A DNA stretch of 64,000 nucleotides. Origin: Cryobacterium sp. Y82. Lineage in GTDB: Bacteria > Actinomycetota > Actinomycetes > Actinomycetales > Microbacteriaceae. The stretch lies in the NCBI RefSeq assembly GCF_002929495.1, contig NZ_PJJJ01000032.1, positions 28,033 to 92,032 on the forward strand. Reading direction: 5' to 3'. This document shows positions 41,048-49,671 of the stretch, one piece after another (position 1 is the first letter of the stretch; each line of letters begins with the position of its first letter). Position numbers and translations under genes: made by a program. Below the pieces are notes generated by a model, which did no database searches, was not told the DNA's origin, and was given only the letters and a program-made list of their open reading frames with translations.

Positions 41048-44000
41048 GTGAGCGAGCACCAGTACAGCCCAGCGGGCGACAGCGGCTACGCCCAGGATGT
41101 GCTCTCAGCGGGTCATCTGGCCATGCCTGCCCGCACCCTCGCCGACGTTTTCGCGTACACCGCAGCGCAGCATCCGGATGCTTTGGCCCTGGAAGACTTG
41201 GCCGGCACGATCAGCTATCGCGGCATGCTGCGGCGGGTGCAAACCCAGGCGAACGCGCTGAGCCTGGCCGGAGTACGCCGCGGGGACACCGTAGGCATTC
41301 GCATTCCCTCTGGAACCCGCGACCTGTATGTCTCGATCTTGGCCACGCTATTCGCCGGCGCAGCCTATGTTCCGGTCGATGCGGACGATCCGGAGGAACG
41401 CGCCCGCCTGGTCTTCGCCGAAGCACACGTGGTCGGCATCATCGGCGAGAACAGTGTGTTCGCGCCGCGCGAGGCCCTGGACCTGCAAGCATTACAGGGG
41501 CGACCCGTGCCGCCACACGACGACCCAGCTTTGGTCTTTCCGAGCGGCAACATTCCGACGCCCGACGACGACGCCTGGGTTATCTTCACCTCCGGCTCAA
41601 CCGGTGTGCCCAAGGGCGTCGCTGTCACGCACCGTTCAGCCGCGGCGTTCGTCGATGCTGAAGCGGAATTATTCCTGCACGACGAGCCGATCGGAACGGG
41701 CGACCGAGTTCTGGCCGGCCTGTCAGTGGCCTTCGACGCGAGCTGCGAAGAGATGTGGCTGGCCTGGCGCAACGGCGCCTGCCTGGTGCCGGCCCCGCGC
41801 TCCCTGGTGCGCAGCGGCGCTGACCTCGGTCCCTGGCTGATCGCCCACGGCATCACCGTCGTCTCGACCGTGCCAACCCTCGCCGCGCTCTGGCCAGAAG
41901 AATCACTCGAGGCAGTGCGGCTGCTGATCTTCGGCGGCGAGGCCTGCCCGCCCGAACTGGTCGCCCGCATCAATGCCCGCGGCCGGGAAGTCTGGAACAC
42001 CTACGGCCCCACCGAAGCGACCGTCGTAGCCTGCGGAGCACTCGTCGACGGTGTCGGCGAGATGCGTATCGGCCTGCCGCTCGACGGCTGGGACCTCGCC
42101 GTCGTCGACGCCCACGGCGACCGGGTCGCGGAAGGAGAGACCGGCGAACTCATTATCGGCGGCGTGGGTCTTGCCCGTTACCTCGACGCCGCCAAGGACG
42201 CCGAGAAGTATGCTCCGCACCCGCAGCTCGGCTGGAGCCGCGCCTACCGCAGCGGCGACCTCGTACGTTTCGACCCACGCGGTCTGGTCTTCGCTGGCCG
42301 TGCTGACGACCAGGTGAAACTCGGCGGGCGCCGCATCGAGCTCGGTGAAGTGGATGCTGCCCTGAGCGCTCTCGACGGAGTGGCCGGCGGTGCCGCTGTG
42401 GTGCAGACCACCCCGGCCGGTAACCACATTCTGGTCGGCTACATCGCTCTGACCACCACCAGCGCGCCGTTCGACCGGCAGGCCGCGATCGTCAGGCTGC
42501 GGGACGAACTGCCGGCCGCGCTCGTGCCGCTGCTCGCCATCGTCGATGCGCTGCCCACCCGCACCTCTGGCAAGGTCGACCGGGCGGCATTGCCGTGGCC
42601 ATTGCCCGCCTCGCAGCCCGGGTTGGACGACGATGCGAAGGCGCTGTCACCGACGGCGGCTTGGCTGGCGGAGGCATGGGCATCCATTTTGGGGGTGCCG
42701 GTGACCGGGCCCGACGACGATTTCTTCGCCCAGGGCGGCGGCTCGCTCTCGGCCGCGCAGTTCGTGTCAGCCGTGCGCGCCCGCCACCCCGAAACCACCG
42801 TCGCCGACCTGTACGATCACCCGCGCATCGGGTCGCTCGCCGAGGAACTCGACGCGCGCACCCCCGTGACGCCGACTGTCGTACGGCAGGTGTTGCCGAC
42901 GCCGGCTCGCAGTCAGTTTGCCCAGACGGTGCTCGGTATTCCGCTGCACGTGCTGAGCGGCGCCCGCTGGCTGGTTTACCTCGCCATCGCCAACAACCTG
43001 CTCAGCCTGGCCGGCGCGACCTTCGCCCCGACCCTGTCGTGGTGGTGGGTAGCGCTTGGGTTTGCACTGTTTGTGACCCCGCCCGGCAAGATGCTCATCG
43101 CCGTGGTGGCGGCCCGACTGTTGCTGCACGACGTGATGCCCGGCAACTATCCGCGGGGCGGCTCCGTGCACCTGCGGCTATGGCTGGCCGAACAGATCGC
43201 GCTGCTCGTCGACGCGGCGAGTCTCGCCGGGGCGCCCTGGATCAGCTACTACGCGCGGGCCCTCGGCGCCGAGATCGGCTCCGAGGTGGACCTGCACTCG
43301 TTGCCGCCGGTTACCGGGCTGCTCACCATCGGTGCTCAGGCCTCGATCGAACCCGAGGTCGACCTGGCCGGGCACTGGGTCGACGGTGACGTGCTCCGCA
43401 TTGGCCATCTGCATGTCGGTGCCGATGCTCGGATCGGCTCCCGCAGCACCCTGCTCGGGGGCGCCCACGTTGGCGACGGCGCCGAGATTGAACCCGGTTC
43501 CGCGGTCTCGTCGCGTGTGCCAGCCGGGGAGCGGTGGGCCGGTTCCCCCGCTCGCCGTGTCGGATCGGGCCGCCGCCCGTGGCCGGCCGAACGTCCGTCG
43601 CGCGCCAGTCGCTGGCTTGGCGCCTTCGCGGCCGGGTCGGTGGCGATGACCGCTATCCCTACGATTGCAATCGTGCTCGGCGTGCTCATCGTCGGCGCCG
43701 CCGTCGGCAACGCCGACAGCCTCGGCGTTGCTGTGCTGCGCGCGGCTCTGATCATGCCGGTCGCCGTCGTTGGCGGCGGCCTCGCCTATGCGCTTCTGGT
43801 GATTGCCTTCGTGCGCGCGCTCGGCGTTGGCCTGCGGGAGGGTTACTATCCCGTGCGCAGCCGTATCGGTTGGCAGGTCTGGATGACCGAACGCACTCTC
43901 GACGGTGCCCGCACGGTGTTGTTTCCGGTCTACGCGAGCCTGCTCACGCCCACCTGGCTGCGACTACTCGGGGCTAAAGTCGGCGCCGATGTCGAGGCGT

Positions 44001-45007
44001 CGACCGTGTTGCTGCTGCCCTCGCTCACGACCATTGCACCTGGCGCGTTTCTCGCCGACGACACCATGGTCGCCTGCTACGAACTTGGCGGCGGCTGGAT
44101 GCATATCGGGCCCGCCAAGGTAGGCCGCCGGGCCTTCCTCGGCAACAGCGGCATGGCCGGCCCCGGCCGCACCGTGCCGCGCAATGGGCTTGTCGCGGTG
44201 CTCTCGTCGACGCCCCGCAAAGCCAAACGCGGCTCGAGCTGGCTCGGCAACCCGCCGGCCCGCCTGCGCCGCAGGCAAACGGATGCCGATGACTCGCGAA
44301 CCTTCCACCCTCCCGTTCGCCTGAAAGTAGCCCGTTCGCTGTGGGAACTGCTGCGCATCGTGGCCAGCTTCACCACCGCCTGGATCGCCCTTCTGGTACT
44401 GGCGTTGCTAGACCTGCTCTGGCTGCAGCTCGGCCTCGGTGCAGCGATCGGCCTCTCGGGGGTAGTCATGCTCACGGCCGGTGCGGTGGCTGCCGGGGTC
44501 ACGACGGTGGTCAAGTGGACGCTGGTCGGGCGCATTGACGCGTCGGAGCATCCGCTCTGGTCATCGTTCATCTGGCGCAACGAGGTGTCGGACAGTTTCG
44601 TCGAGATGGTGGCTCGGCCGTGGTTTGCCGAGAAGGCATCTGGCACGCCGGCGCTCGCCGTGTGGCTGCGCACCCTCGGTGCCACCGTGGGCAAGGGCGT
44701 CTGGTGCGAAACGTACTGGCTGCCGGAAGCCGACCTGGTGCGGCTGGGGGCTGGCAGCACCGTGAACCGCGGCTGCGTCGTGCAAACTCATCTGTTTCAC
44801 GACCGGATCATGCAGCTTGACGTGGTCGTGCTCGCCGAGGGCGCCACGCTCGGGCCTAACGGAGTCATTCTGCCGGCGGCGTCCATCGATGCCGGGGCGA
44901 CCGTCGGGCCCGGCTCGCTCGTGATGCGCGGCGAACGGGTGCCGACCGGTTCGCTCTGGTCTGGCAACCCGATCACGCCGTGGCACCAGCCGCCGTGGGC
45001 TCGTTGA
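41048..45007 (+). CDS. Pls-like single-module NRPS (poly-amino-acid synthetase)
   Basis: A 1319-residue membrane enzyme with the architecture of epsilon-poly-L-lysine synthetase. An adenylation domain (about 25-510) has TSGSTGVPKG, the FDAS core at 229-232, YGPTE at 319-323, YRSGDL and TRTSGK. A carrier domain has the phosphopantetheine Ser at 566 in GGGSL. Three pairs of membrane segments (about 638-690, 856-925 and 1095-1165) alternate with three soluble C-domains rich in left-handed beta-helix hexapeptides. No condensation or thioesterase domain is present. In the family the C-domains join amino acids one by one through side-chain amides. The start is GTG 41048 after GAGGAG. The M1 peptidase follows at once. 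The substrate is not proven; see findings. Confidence 0.93.
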   Translation: MSEHQYSPAGDSGYAQDVLSAGHLAMPARTLADVFAYTAAQHPDALALEDLAGTISYRGMLRRVQTQANALSLAGVRRGDTVGIRIPSGTRDLYVSILATLFAGAAYVPVDADDPEERARLVFAEAHVVGIIGENSVFAPREALDLQALQGRPVPPHDDPALVFPSGNIPTPDDDAWVIFTSGSTGVPKGVAVTHRSAAAFVDAEAELFLHDEPIGTGDRVLAGLSVAFDASCEEMWLAWRNGACLVPAPRSLVRSGADLGPWLIAHGITVVSTVPTLAALWPEESLEAVRLLIFGGEACPPELVARINARGREVWNTYGPTEATVVACGALVDGVGEMRIGLPLDGWDLAVVDAHGDRVAEGETGELIIGGVGLARYLDAAKDAEKYAPHPQLGWSRAYRSGDLVRFDPRGLVFAGRADDQVKLGGRRIELGEVDAALSALDGVAGGAAVVQTTPAGNHILVGYIALTTTSAPFDRQAAIVRLRDELPAALVPLLAIVDALPTRTSGKVDRAALPWPLPASQPGLDDDAKALSPTAAWLAEAWASILGVPVTGPDDDFFAQGGGSLSAAQFVSAVRARHPETTVADLYDHPRIGSLAEELDARTPVTPTVVRQVLPTPARSQFAQTVLGIPLHVLSGARWLVYLAIANNLLSLAGATFAPTLSWWWVALGFALFVTPPGKMLIAVVAARLLLHDVMPGNYPRGGSVHLRLWLAEQIALLVDAASLAGAPWISYYARALGAEIGSEVDLHSLPPVTGLLTIGAQASIEPEVDLAGHWVDGDVLRIGHLHVGADARIGSRSTLLGGAHVGDGAEIEPGSAVSSRVPAGERWAGSPARRVGSGRRPWPAERPSRASRWLGAFAAGSVAMTAIPTIAIVLGVLIVGAAVGNADSLGVAVLRAALIMPVAVVGGGLAYALLVIAFVRALGVGLREGYYPVRSRIGWQVWMTERTLDGARTVLFPVYASLLTPTWLRLLGAKVGADVEASTVLLLPSLTTIAPGAFLADDTMVACYELGGGWMHIGPAKVGRRAFLGNSGMAGPGRTVPRNGLVAVLSSTPRKAKRGSSWLGNPPARLRRRQTDADDSRTFHPPVRLKVARSLWELLRIVASFTTAWIALLVLALLDLLWLQLGLGAAIGLSGVVMLTAGAVAAGVTTVVKWTLVGRIDASEHPLWSSFIWRNEVSDSFVEMVARPWFAEKASGTPALAVWLRTLGATVGKGVWCETYWLPEADLVRLGAGSTVNRGCVVQTHLFHDRIMQLDVVVLAEGATLGPNGVILPAASIDAGATVGPGSLVMRGERVPTGSLWSGNPITPWHQPPWAR

Positions 45008-45012
45008 GCGTG

Positions 45013-45018
45013 GATAGT
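45013..45018 (+). promoter_or_regulatory. possible -10 element before the M1 peptidase gene
   Basis: GATAGT, six bases, then the ATG at 45025. It could give the peptidase a separate leaderless message. Confidence 0.35.
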
Positions 45019-45024
45019 TCAGCG

Positions 45025-46353
45025 ATGGCTCAGACTAAGCAGACGACCTACGGGTCGGCCAGCGCCGGTGACCCCTACCTTCCCACCAGCGGAAATGGTG
45101 GCTATACCGCCGTGCACTACGACGTGACCCTGGACTACCGAGTAGCCACCAACCGGTTGAATGCGACCGCGATCATTACCGCGCGGTCCCTCATGATGCT
45201 CGACCGGTTCAGCCTCGACTTCGCCGGGCTCACTGTGGAGAAAGTCACCGTGAACGGCGCACGGCCGACGAAAGTCACCCACAGCGCTCGTAAGCTGGTG
45301 ATCAGCCTCGCCACGACCATCGACGCCGGGGCCGTATTTGAGGTGGTGGTGCGCTATCGCGGAGCGCCGCATCCGGTGCGCAGCGCCTGGGGCGACGTCG
45401 GCTGGGAAGAACTCGACGACGGCGTGCTCGTCTCCGGGCAGCCGTGCGGGGCCCCTTCCTGGTTTCCATGCAACGACCACCCGAGCGACAAGGCCACCTA
45501 TCGCATCACGATCGCCTGCGAATCCAGCTACACCGTGGTGTCGAACGGGGTGTTGTCGAGCCGGTCGAGCCGTTCCGGCCGCACCACCTGGATCTTCGAC
45601 GTGCGCGAGCCGATGGCGACCTACCTCGCCACGGTGCTGATCGGCCGCTACCGCCGCCTTGACCTGGCCAACACTCCGGTCGCGCACAGCCTGTACTTTC
45701 CCGCCCATCTGGCGACCCGTGTCGGTATCGACTTCGCCCGCCTCACCGAGATGATCGCGTTTTTCGCCGACCGGTTCGGGGCCTATCCGTTCGCGTCCTA
45801 CTCGGTCGTCGTGACCGACGACGAGCTGGAGATTCCACTCGAGGCGCACGGCCTGGCCATATTTGGAAGCAACCACATCGACGGCGAGCACGGCAGCGAC
45901 CGGCTGATCGCCCACGAGCTGGCACACCAGTGGTACGGCAATAGCCTGACCGTGGCCCGCTGGCAGGACATCTGGTTACAGGAGGGCTTCGCGTGCTACG
46001 CAGAATGGCTTTGGGAGGAGCAGCGCGGTGGCCGCACGGCCGACGCCCTCGCCGTGCTGCACCGCGGCCGCGTTGCGGCGCTGCCCCGTGACATTTTCGT
46101 CGGCGGCCCCGGCCCGCACGCCATGTTCGATGACCGTGTCTACAAACGAGGCGCGCTCGCCCTGCACGCCATTCGCAAATCTCTCGGCGACGAGGACTTC
46201 TTCGCGACCCTGCGCGCCTACACGGCGGCCCGGCGATACGGGCAGGTCTCGACCGACGACTTCATAGAATTTTTCTCCGAACACACCGGCAGCCGGGCGA
46301 TCGGCGGGTTCGTGGCCCGCTGGGTGCAGGACAGCGCGCTGCCGAGCCTCTGA
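45025..46353 (+). CDS. M1-family metallopeptidase
   Basis: A 442-residue zinc peptidase of the M1 (aminopeptidase N-like) family. The zinc motif is H297-E-L-A-H301 with the downstream Glu in LQEGFACYAEW. The usual GAMEN substrate motif is replaced by LEAHG, so exopeptidase anchoring may differ. There is no signal peptide. The helical C-terminal domain of full PepN is absent, giving a short form. It lies 17 bases after the Pls-like gene; GTG 45010 is an alternative start, two bases after that stop. In known epsilon-poly-lysine producers an M1 peptidase gene next to pls degrades the polymer; the same role is likely here (inference). Confidence 0.9.
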   Translation: MAQTKQTTYGSASAGDPYLPTSGNGGYTAVHYDVTLDYRVATNRLNATAIITARSLMMLDRFSLDFAGLTVEKVTVNGARPTKVTHSARKLVISLATTIDAGAVFEVVVRYRGAPHPVRSAWGDVGWEELDDGVLVSGQPCGAPSWFPCNDHPSDKATYRITIACESSYTVVSNGVLSSRSSRSGRTTWIFDVREPMATYLATVLIGRYRRLDLANTPVAHSLYFPAHLATRVGIDFARLTEMIAFFADRFGAYPFASYSVVVTDDELEIPLEAHGLAIFGSNHIDGEHGSDRLIAHELAHQWYGNSLTVARWQDIWLQEGFACYAEWLWEEQRGGRTADALAVLHRGRVAALPRDIFVGGPGPHAMFDDRVYKRGALALHAIRKSLGDEDFFATLRAYTAARRYGQVSTDDFIEFFSEHTGSRAIGGFVARWVQDSALPSL

Positions 46354-46664
46354 TTACAGGGCACGAGGCGTGGCCGGGTTCGGGCGTGGGTGTGGTTGCG
46401 CTGCGTGGGAGTTGCGCCTTGGCCAGTACTCCCGCGCATTTCGTAGCGCTGGACCTGCGCCAGTACGCGGTAGTTCCGCCTCCCGCGCAGCGGCTCAACT
46501 CCCGCGTGGCGTGAAACGGATGCTCGCGGTCATCCGTCGCTCAGTGGATGGCACGCCGTGACGAACCGCGTGTTCCTCCTCCACAGGTGGGTGTGGGCCC
46601 TGGGTTCTGCACGGAGGGGGCAAGCCGCCTCCCGCAGCAGGCGCCTTCCGGACACTCTGGTTCT
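46354..46664. other. non-coding gap with dispersed repeat
   Basis: A 311-base gap between the M1 peptidase and the second AbiEi-like gene. It contains one copy of a 76-base repeat (46447-46522) and degenerate fragments of it from about 46396. I see no gene. Confidence 0.65.
46447..46522 (+). repeat. 76-base dispersed repeat, left copy
   Basis: It begins CGCTGGACCTGCGCCAGT and ends CGTGGCGTGAAACGGATG. It matches 47811-47886 closely across its length and contains a hairpin. Confidence 0.8.
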
Positions 46665-47729
46665 ATGTCTCAGCCCGACCCAGAACCCAGCGCCAGCTTC
46701 GACATCGTTCCCCGAGGCGGCGCCGGCCTCATCTCCCAAACGAGCACCGACCCCGATCCTTGCAACGGCCTCATCCTCGCGTCTGATCTGGCAAGCGCCC
46801 TGGGCGTCGATTTTCGCTTGCGACGGGAATCAACACGGGGCCGACTGCAGCGGGTGAGCCGCGGTCTGTACTACCCCAGCGCGCGTTGGAACCAATTGCG
46901 GGAGGACCAGCGCTATCTGATCCGGGTGCGCGGGGCTGCCCTCATCCGGCGCGGTCAGGCGGTGCTCTGCCACCACTCGGCCGCCGTGCTCTGGGGGCTG
47001 CCGATGCTCGTCGGCTGGCCGGGGGAGGTGCATCTGCTCACCGAACGAGCCTCGGGCGGACGATCGGATCCGGGTATTCGCAGGCATGCTCTCGGCATGG
47101 ATTCCCGCGACGTCACGACCATCGACGGACTACTCGTGACGACCGTCGACCGCACCGTGGTCGATTTGGCGGCGACCCTCGATCTGAAATCCGCCGTGGC
47201 AGTGGTCGACCGCGCGCTCTATCAGGACCGGTTTAGACGCACCCTAACCCTGACTACCAAGGTTGCGCTTCTGGCCACGCTTGAGCGGATGCTGCCCTTT
47301 CGCGGTTCCCGCCGCGCCCGCGCGATCATCCAGTTCGGAACGCATCTCTCCGGTTCGCCAGCGGAATCGGCTAGTCGGGTGAACATCGCCCTGAGCGGCT
47401 TTCCCGAACCGGAACTGCAGCATCCGTTCATCATCGATGGCAAGGAGTGCGAGACCGACTTCTACTGGCCCGAGATCGACGGTGTGGGGGAGTGCGACGG
47501 TCGGGACAAGTATTTCAACGCGAAGTATCTGGCCGGTCGCTCTCCCGAGCAGGTACAGTATGACGAGAAGCTGCGCGAGGACGGAATTCGCCGTCAGGTA
47601 CATGGATTCACCCGCTGGCCGGCTTCGGTCGGGATGAGCCAGTACTCCCTGCGGCGGCGGCTCCTGGAGCTCGGACTGCAGCCCGGCCCGCAGCGCGCCC
47701 TGCGCGGCCTGGAACGCCCCCAGCCATAA
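46665..47729 (+). CDS. AbiEi/DUF559-type protein, second paralogue
   Basis: A 354-residue protein with the same layout as the one at 10716: a winged-helix AbiEi-like start (GRLQRVSRGLYYP), the block VLCHHSAAVLWGLP (compare LVLSHHSAAVLHDLP), TVDRTVVDLAA, and a nuclease-like end with ESASRVNIALSGFPEPELQ, ETDFYW and ECDGRDKY. No partner toxin gene is present. The frame is open 39 codons upstream; ATG 46665 is chosen because similarity begins after it and a weak CACTCT lies six bases before it. It is bracketed by direct copies of a dispersed repeat. Confidence 0.75.
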   Translation: MSQPDPEPSASFDIVPRGGAGLISQTSTDPDPCNGLILASDLASALGVDFRLRRESTRGRLQRVSRGLYYPSARWNQLREDQRYLIRVRGAALIRRGQAVLCHHSAAVLWGLPMLVGWPGEVHLLTERASGGRSDPGIRRHALGMDSRDVTTIDGLLVTTVDRTVVDLAATLDLKSAVAVVDRALYQDRFRRTLTLTTKVALLATLERMLPFRGSRRARAIIQFGTHLSGSPAESASRVNIALSGFPEPELQHPFIIDGKECETDFYWPEIDGVGECDGRDKYFNAKYLAGRSPEQVQYDEKLREDGIRRQVHGFTRWPASVGMSQYSLRRRLLELGLQPGPQRALRGLERPQP

Positions 47730-47748
47730 CGGCGGGGTGCACACGTCG

Positions 47749-47886
47749 CGCTGGACTTGCGCCAGTGCGCGGGAGTTCCGGTCTGGGCGGAACTCCAGCA
47801 CCACGCGTCGCGCTGGACTTGCGCCAGTGCGCGGGAGTTGCGCCTCCCGCGCAGCGGCGCAACTCCCGCGTGGCGTGAAACGGATG
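47749..47886 (+). repeat. dispersed repeat, tandem right copies with strong hairpin
   Basis: A 29-base unit starting CGCTGGACTTGCGCCAGT occurs at 47749-47777 and 47811-47839. The second belongs to a full copy (47811-47886). That copy holds a perfect 15-base stem CGCGGGAGTTGCGCC (47830-47844)/GGCGCAACTCCCGCG (47856-47870). It lies between two convergent genes and may act as a terminator. Confidence 0.85.
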
Positions 47887-47906
47887 GCCGCACGCTGGCG
47901 CCGAGC

Positions 47907-48515
47907 CTACGAATCGCGGCGCAGCTCCACCTCGGGGGTCTCCGCACTGAAAACGGCGAGGGTGCCGATCAGTCCGGGGCCTGCGTCGAAGCCCACGACG
48001 TGCACCCGGCTCAGATCGAGGGTGGAAGTCGGCCATCTCCATAAAACGGATGCCCCCGCCCACCCCACAGTCAGCTCTCGCGGGTCCACCGTCAGGCCCT
48101 GGCCCGAGAGCTTGAGCAGAGCTTCCTTCGTGGTCCAGATCCGGGCGCGCGCCCGGTCGCGCTCGCCGATCGGCACAGCGGCCAGCGCTGTGCGCTCGGT
48201 CGCATTGAACGCGACATCATCGAACCCGGCACGGCCGACCGCCGTGACGCTCTCGATGTCGACCCCGATCTGCCCGACCAGGGAGACGGCGACGGCGACG
48301 GTATGGCCGGCTCGACTCAGGCTCACGTGCACCGCGCTTGGCGCCAGGACGCGCGGGCGGCCATGCGCTCCGCCGCAGTGCTCGCAGCGTTGCTCGATGG
48401 TGACCGGGCCCCGCGCCGAGCAGACCAGGGCCACGGCGGCGGTGAGCCGTGCGCGGTCGGTCTGGGGGAGCGTCGCGCGCGGAGCGAGAAAAAGGGAGAC
48501 ATCCGTTTGCGGCAC
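47907..48515 (-). CDS. 4'-phosphopantetheinyl transferase
   Basis: A 202-residue Sfp/Gsp-type transferase that moves the phosphopantetheine arm from CoA to a carrier-protein Ser. The two signature motifs are present: IGVDIESV and IWTTKEALLKLSGQGL. The start is GTG 48515; the minus strand reads TAACGT, six bases, GTG, a leaderless layout, and a TTG two codons upstream is less likely. Lying 2.9 kb from the Pls-like gene, it is the natural activator of that enzyme's carrier domain (S566). Confidence 0.92.
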   Translation of the reverse strand: MPQTDVSLFLAPRATLPQTDRARLTAAVALVCSARGPVTIEQRCEHCGGAHGRPRVLAPSAVHVSLSRAGHTVAVAVSLVGQIGVDIESVTAVGRAGFDDVAFNATERTALAAVPIGERDRARARIWTTKEALLKLSGQGLTVDPRELTVGWAGASVLWRWPTSTLDLSRVHVVGFDAGPGLIGTLAVFSAETPEVELRRDS

Positions 48516-48521
48516 CCTCAA

Positions 48522-48527
48522 ACGTTA
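48522..48527 (-). promoter_or_regulatory. -10 element of a leaderless promoter for the PPTase gene
   Basis: On the minus strand TAACGT, six bases, then the GTG at 48515. Confidence 0.55.
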
Positions 48528-48577
48528 CCGGGCGGTGTAGGCGAATGACACACTTGAAGATCGAACAAGGAGAGCCG

Positions 48578-49594
48578 ATGGCGCTGGTTGATAATGCGGT
48601 TTACGTGGATGGGCACCGGGTCTCCACCCCGCACACGCTCGACGAGACCTTTGAAGTCATGAAACAGAACAAGGGTTTCGCCTGGATCGGCCTGTATCGG
48701 CCGAGCGAGTTGGAGGTGCGGGCCGTCGCCACCGAGTTCAGCCTGCACCATCTAGCCGTGGAGGATGCGCTCGCCGGTCACCAACGGTCGAAGATCGAGC
48801 GGTACGGGGACATCCTGTTCGTGGTGTTGCGCCCGGCACGCTACATGGACGACGAGGAGCGCGTCGAATTTGGCGAGCTGCACGTGTTCGTCGGGCCGGA
48901 TTTCGTCGTCACCATCCGCCACGCTGAATCGCCCAACCTCGCGCAGGTGCGGGAGCGCATGGAGCAGACGCCGCACTTGCTCGCACTCGGTCCGGAAGCC
49001 GTGCTCTACGCCCTTCTTGACCAGGTCGTCGACGAATACGTACCGGTCGTCGCCGGCCTCGAAAACGACATCGACGAGATTGAAGACCAGCTGTTCGACG
49101 GCGACCCGGAGGTCTCCCGGCGCATCTATGCGCTGTCGCGCGAGGTGATCGAGTTTCAGCGGGCAACCCAACCGCTCGTGACCATGTTCGAGTCCATGCA
49201 GCGTGGCTTCGATAAATACAACGTCGATTTGGAACTGCACCGGCACCTGCGTGACGTGCTCGATCACACCCTGCGGGTCGTGGAGCGTGGCGACGCTTTT
49301 CGGCAACTGCTGCAGAACGCGCTCACCGTGCACAGCACCCTGGTCGGCCAGCGCCAGAACGACGAAATGCGCCACCTGTCAGAGACGAGCCTCGCGCAAA
49401 GCGAGGAGGTCAAGAAGATCTCCAGCTGGGCGGCGATCCTGTTCGCACCGACGCTGGTGGGAACTGTTTACGGCATGAACTTCGACCACATGCCCGAGCT
49501 CCATTGGGCCCTGGGCTATCCGTTTGCCCTCAGCCTGATGCTCGCGATGGGTGTCAGCTTGTACGTCGTGTTCAAACGGCGCGACTGGCTGTGA
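48578..49594 (+). CDS. corA: CorA-type magnesium/cobalt transporter
   Basis: A 338-residue divalent-cation channel of the CorA family. A large cytoplasmic domain (1-275) is followed by two C-terminal membrane segments, the first ending in the selectivity motif YGMNF, and a basic end FKRRDWL. It would work as a pentamer in the membrane. ATG 48578 is fixed by AAGGAG (48567-48572) at normal spacing; an ATG at 48545 is in frame but has no ribosome site. Confidence 0.95.
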   Translation: MALVDNAVYVDGHRVSTPHTLDETFEVMKQNKGFAWIGLYRPSELEVRAVATEFSLHHLAVEDALAGHQRSKIERYGDILFVVLRPARYMDDEERVEFGELHVFVGPDFVVTIRHAESPNLAQVRERMEQTPHLLALGPEAVLYALLDQVVDEYVPVVAGLENDIDEIEDQLFDGDPEVSRRIYALSREVIEFQRATQPLVTMFESMQRGFDKYNVDLELHRHLRDVLDHTLRVVERGDAFRQLLQNALTVHSTLVGQRQNDEMRHLSETSLAQSEEVKKISSWAAILFAPTLVGTVYGMNFDHMPELHWALGYPFALSLMLAMGVSLYVVFKRRDWL

Positions 49595-49659
49595 ACGTCA
49601 GTTGGGGTCAAAACCCGCGAAACCCCGGCCGCCTCAGGGCAAACCGGTGATTTGCCAAT

Positions 49660-49665
49660 TAGGGT
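49660..49665 (+). promoter_or_regulatory. -10 element of a leaderless promoter
   Basis: TAGGGT, six bases, then the GTG at 49672. Confidence 0.6.
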
Positions 49666-49671
49666 ATCCCT

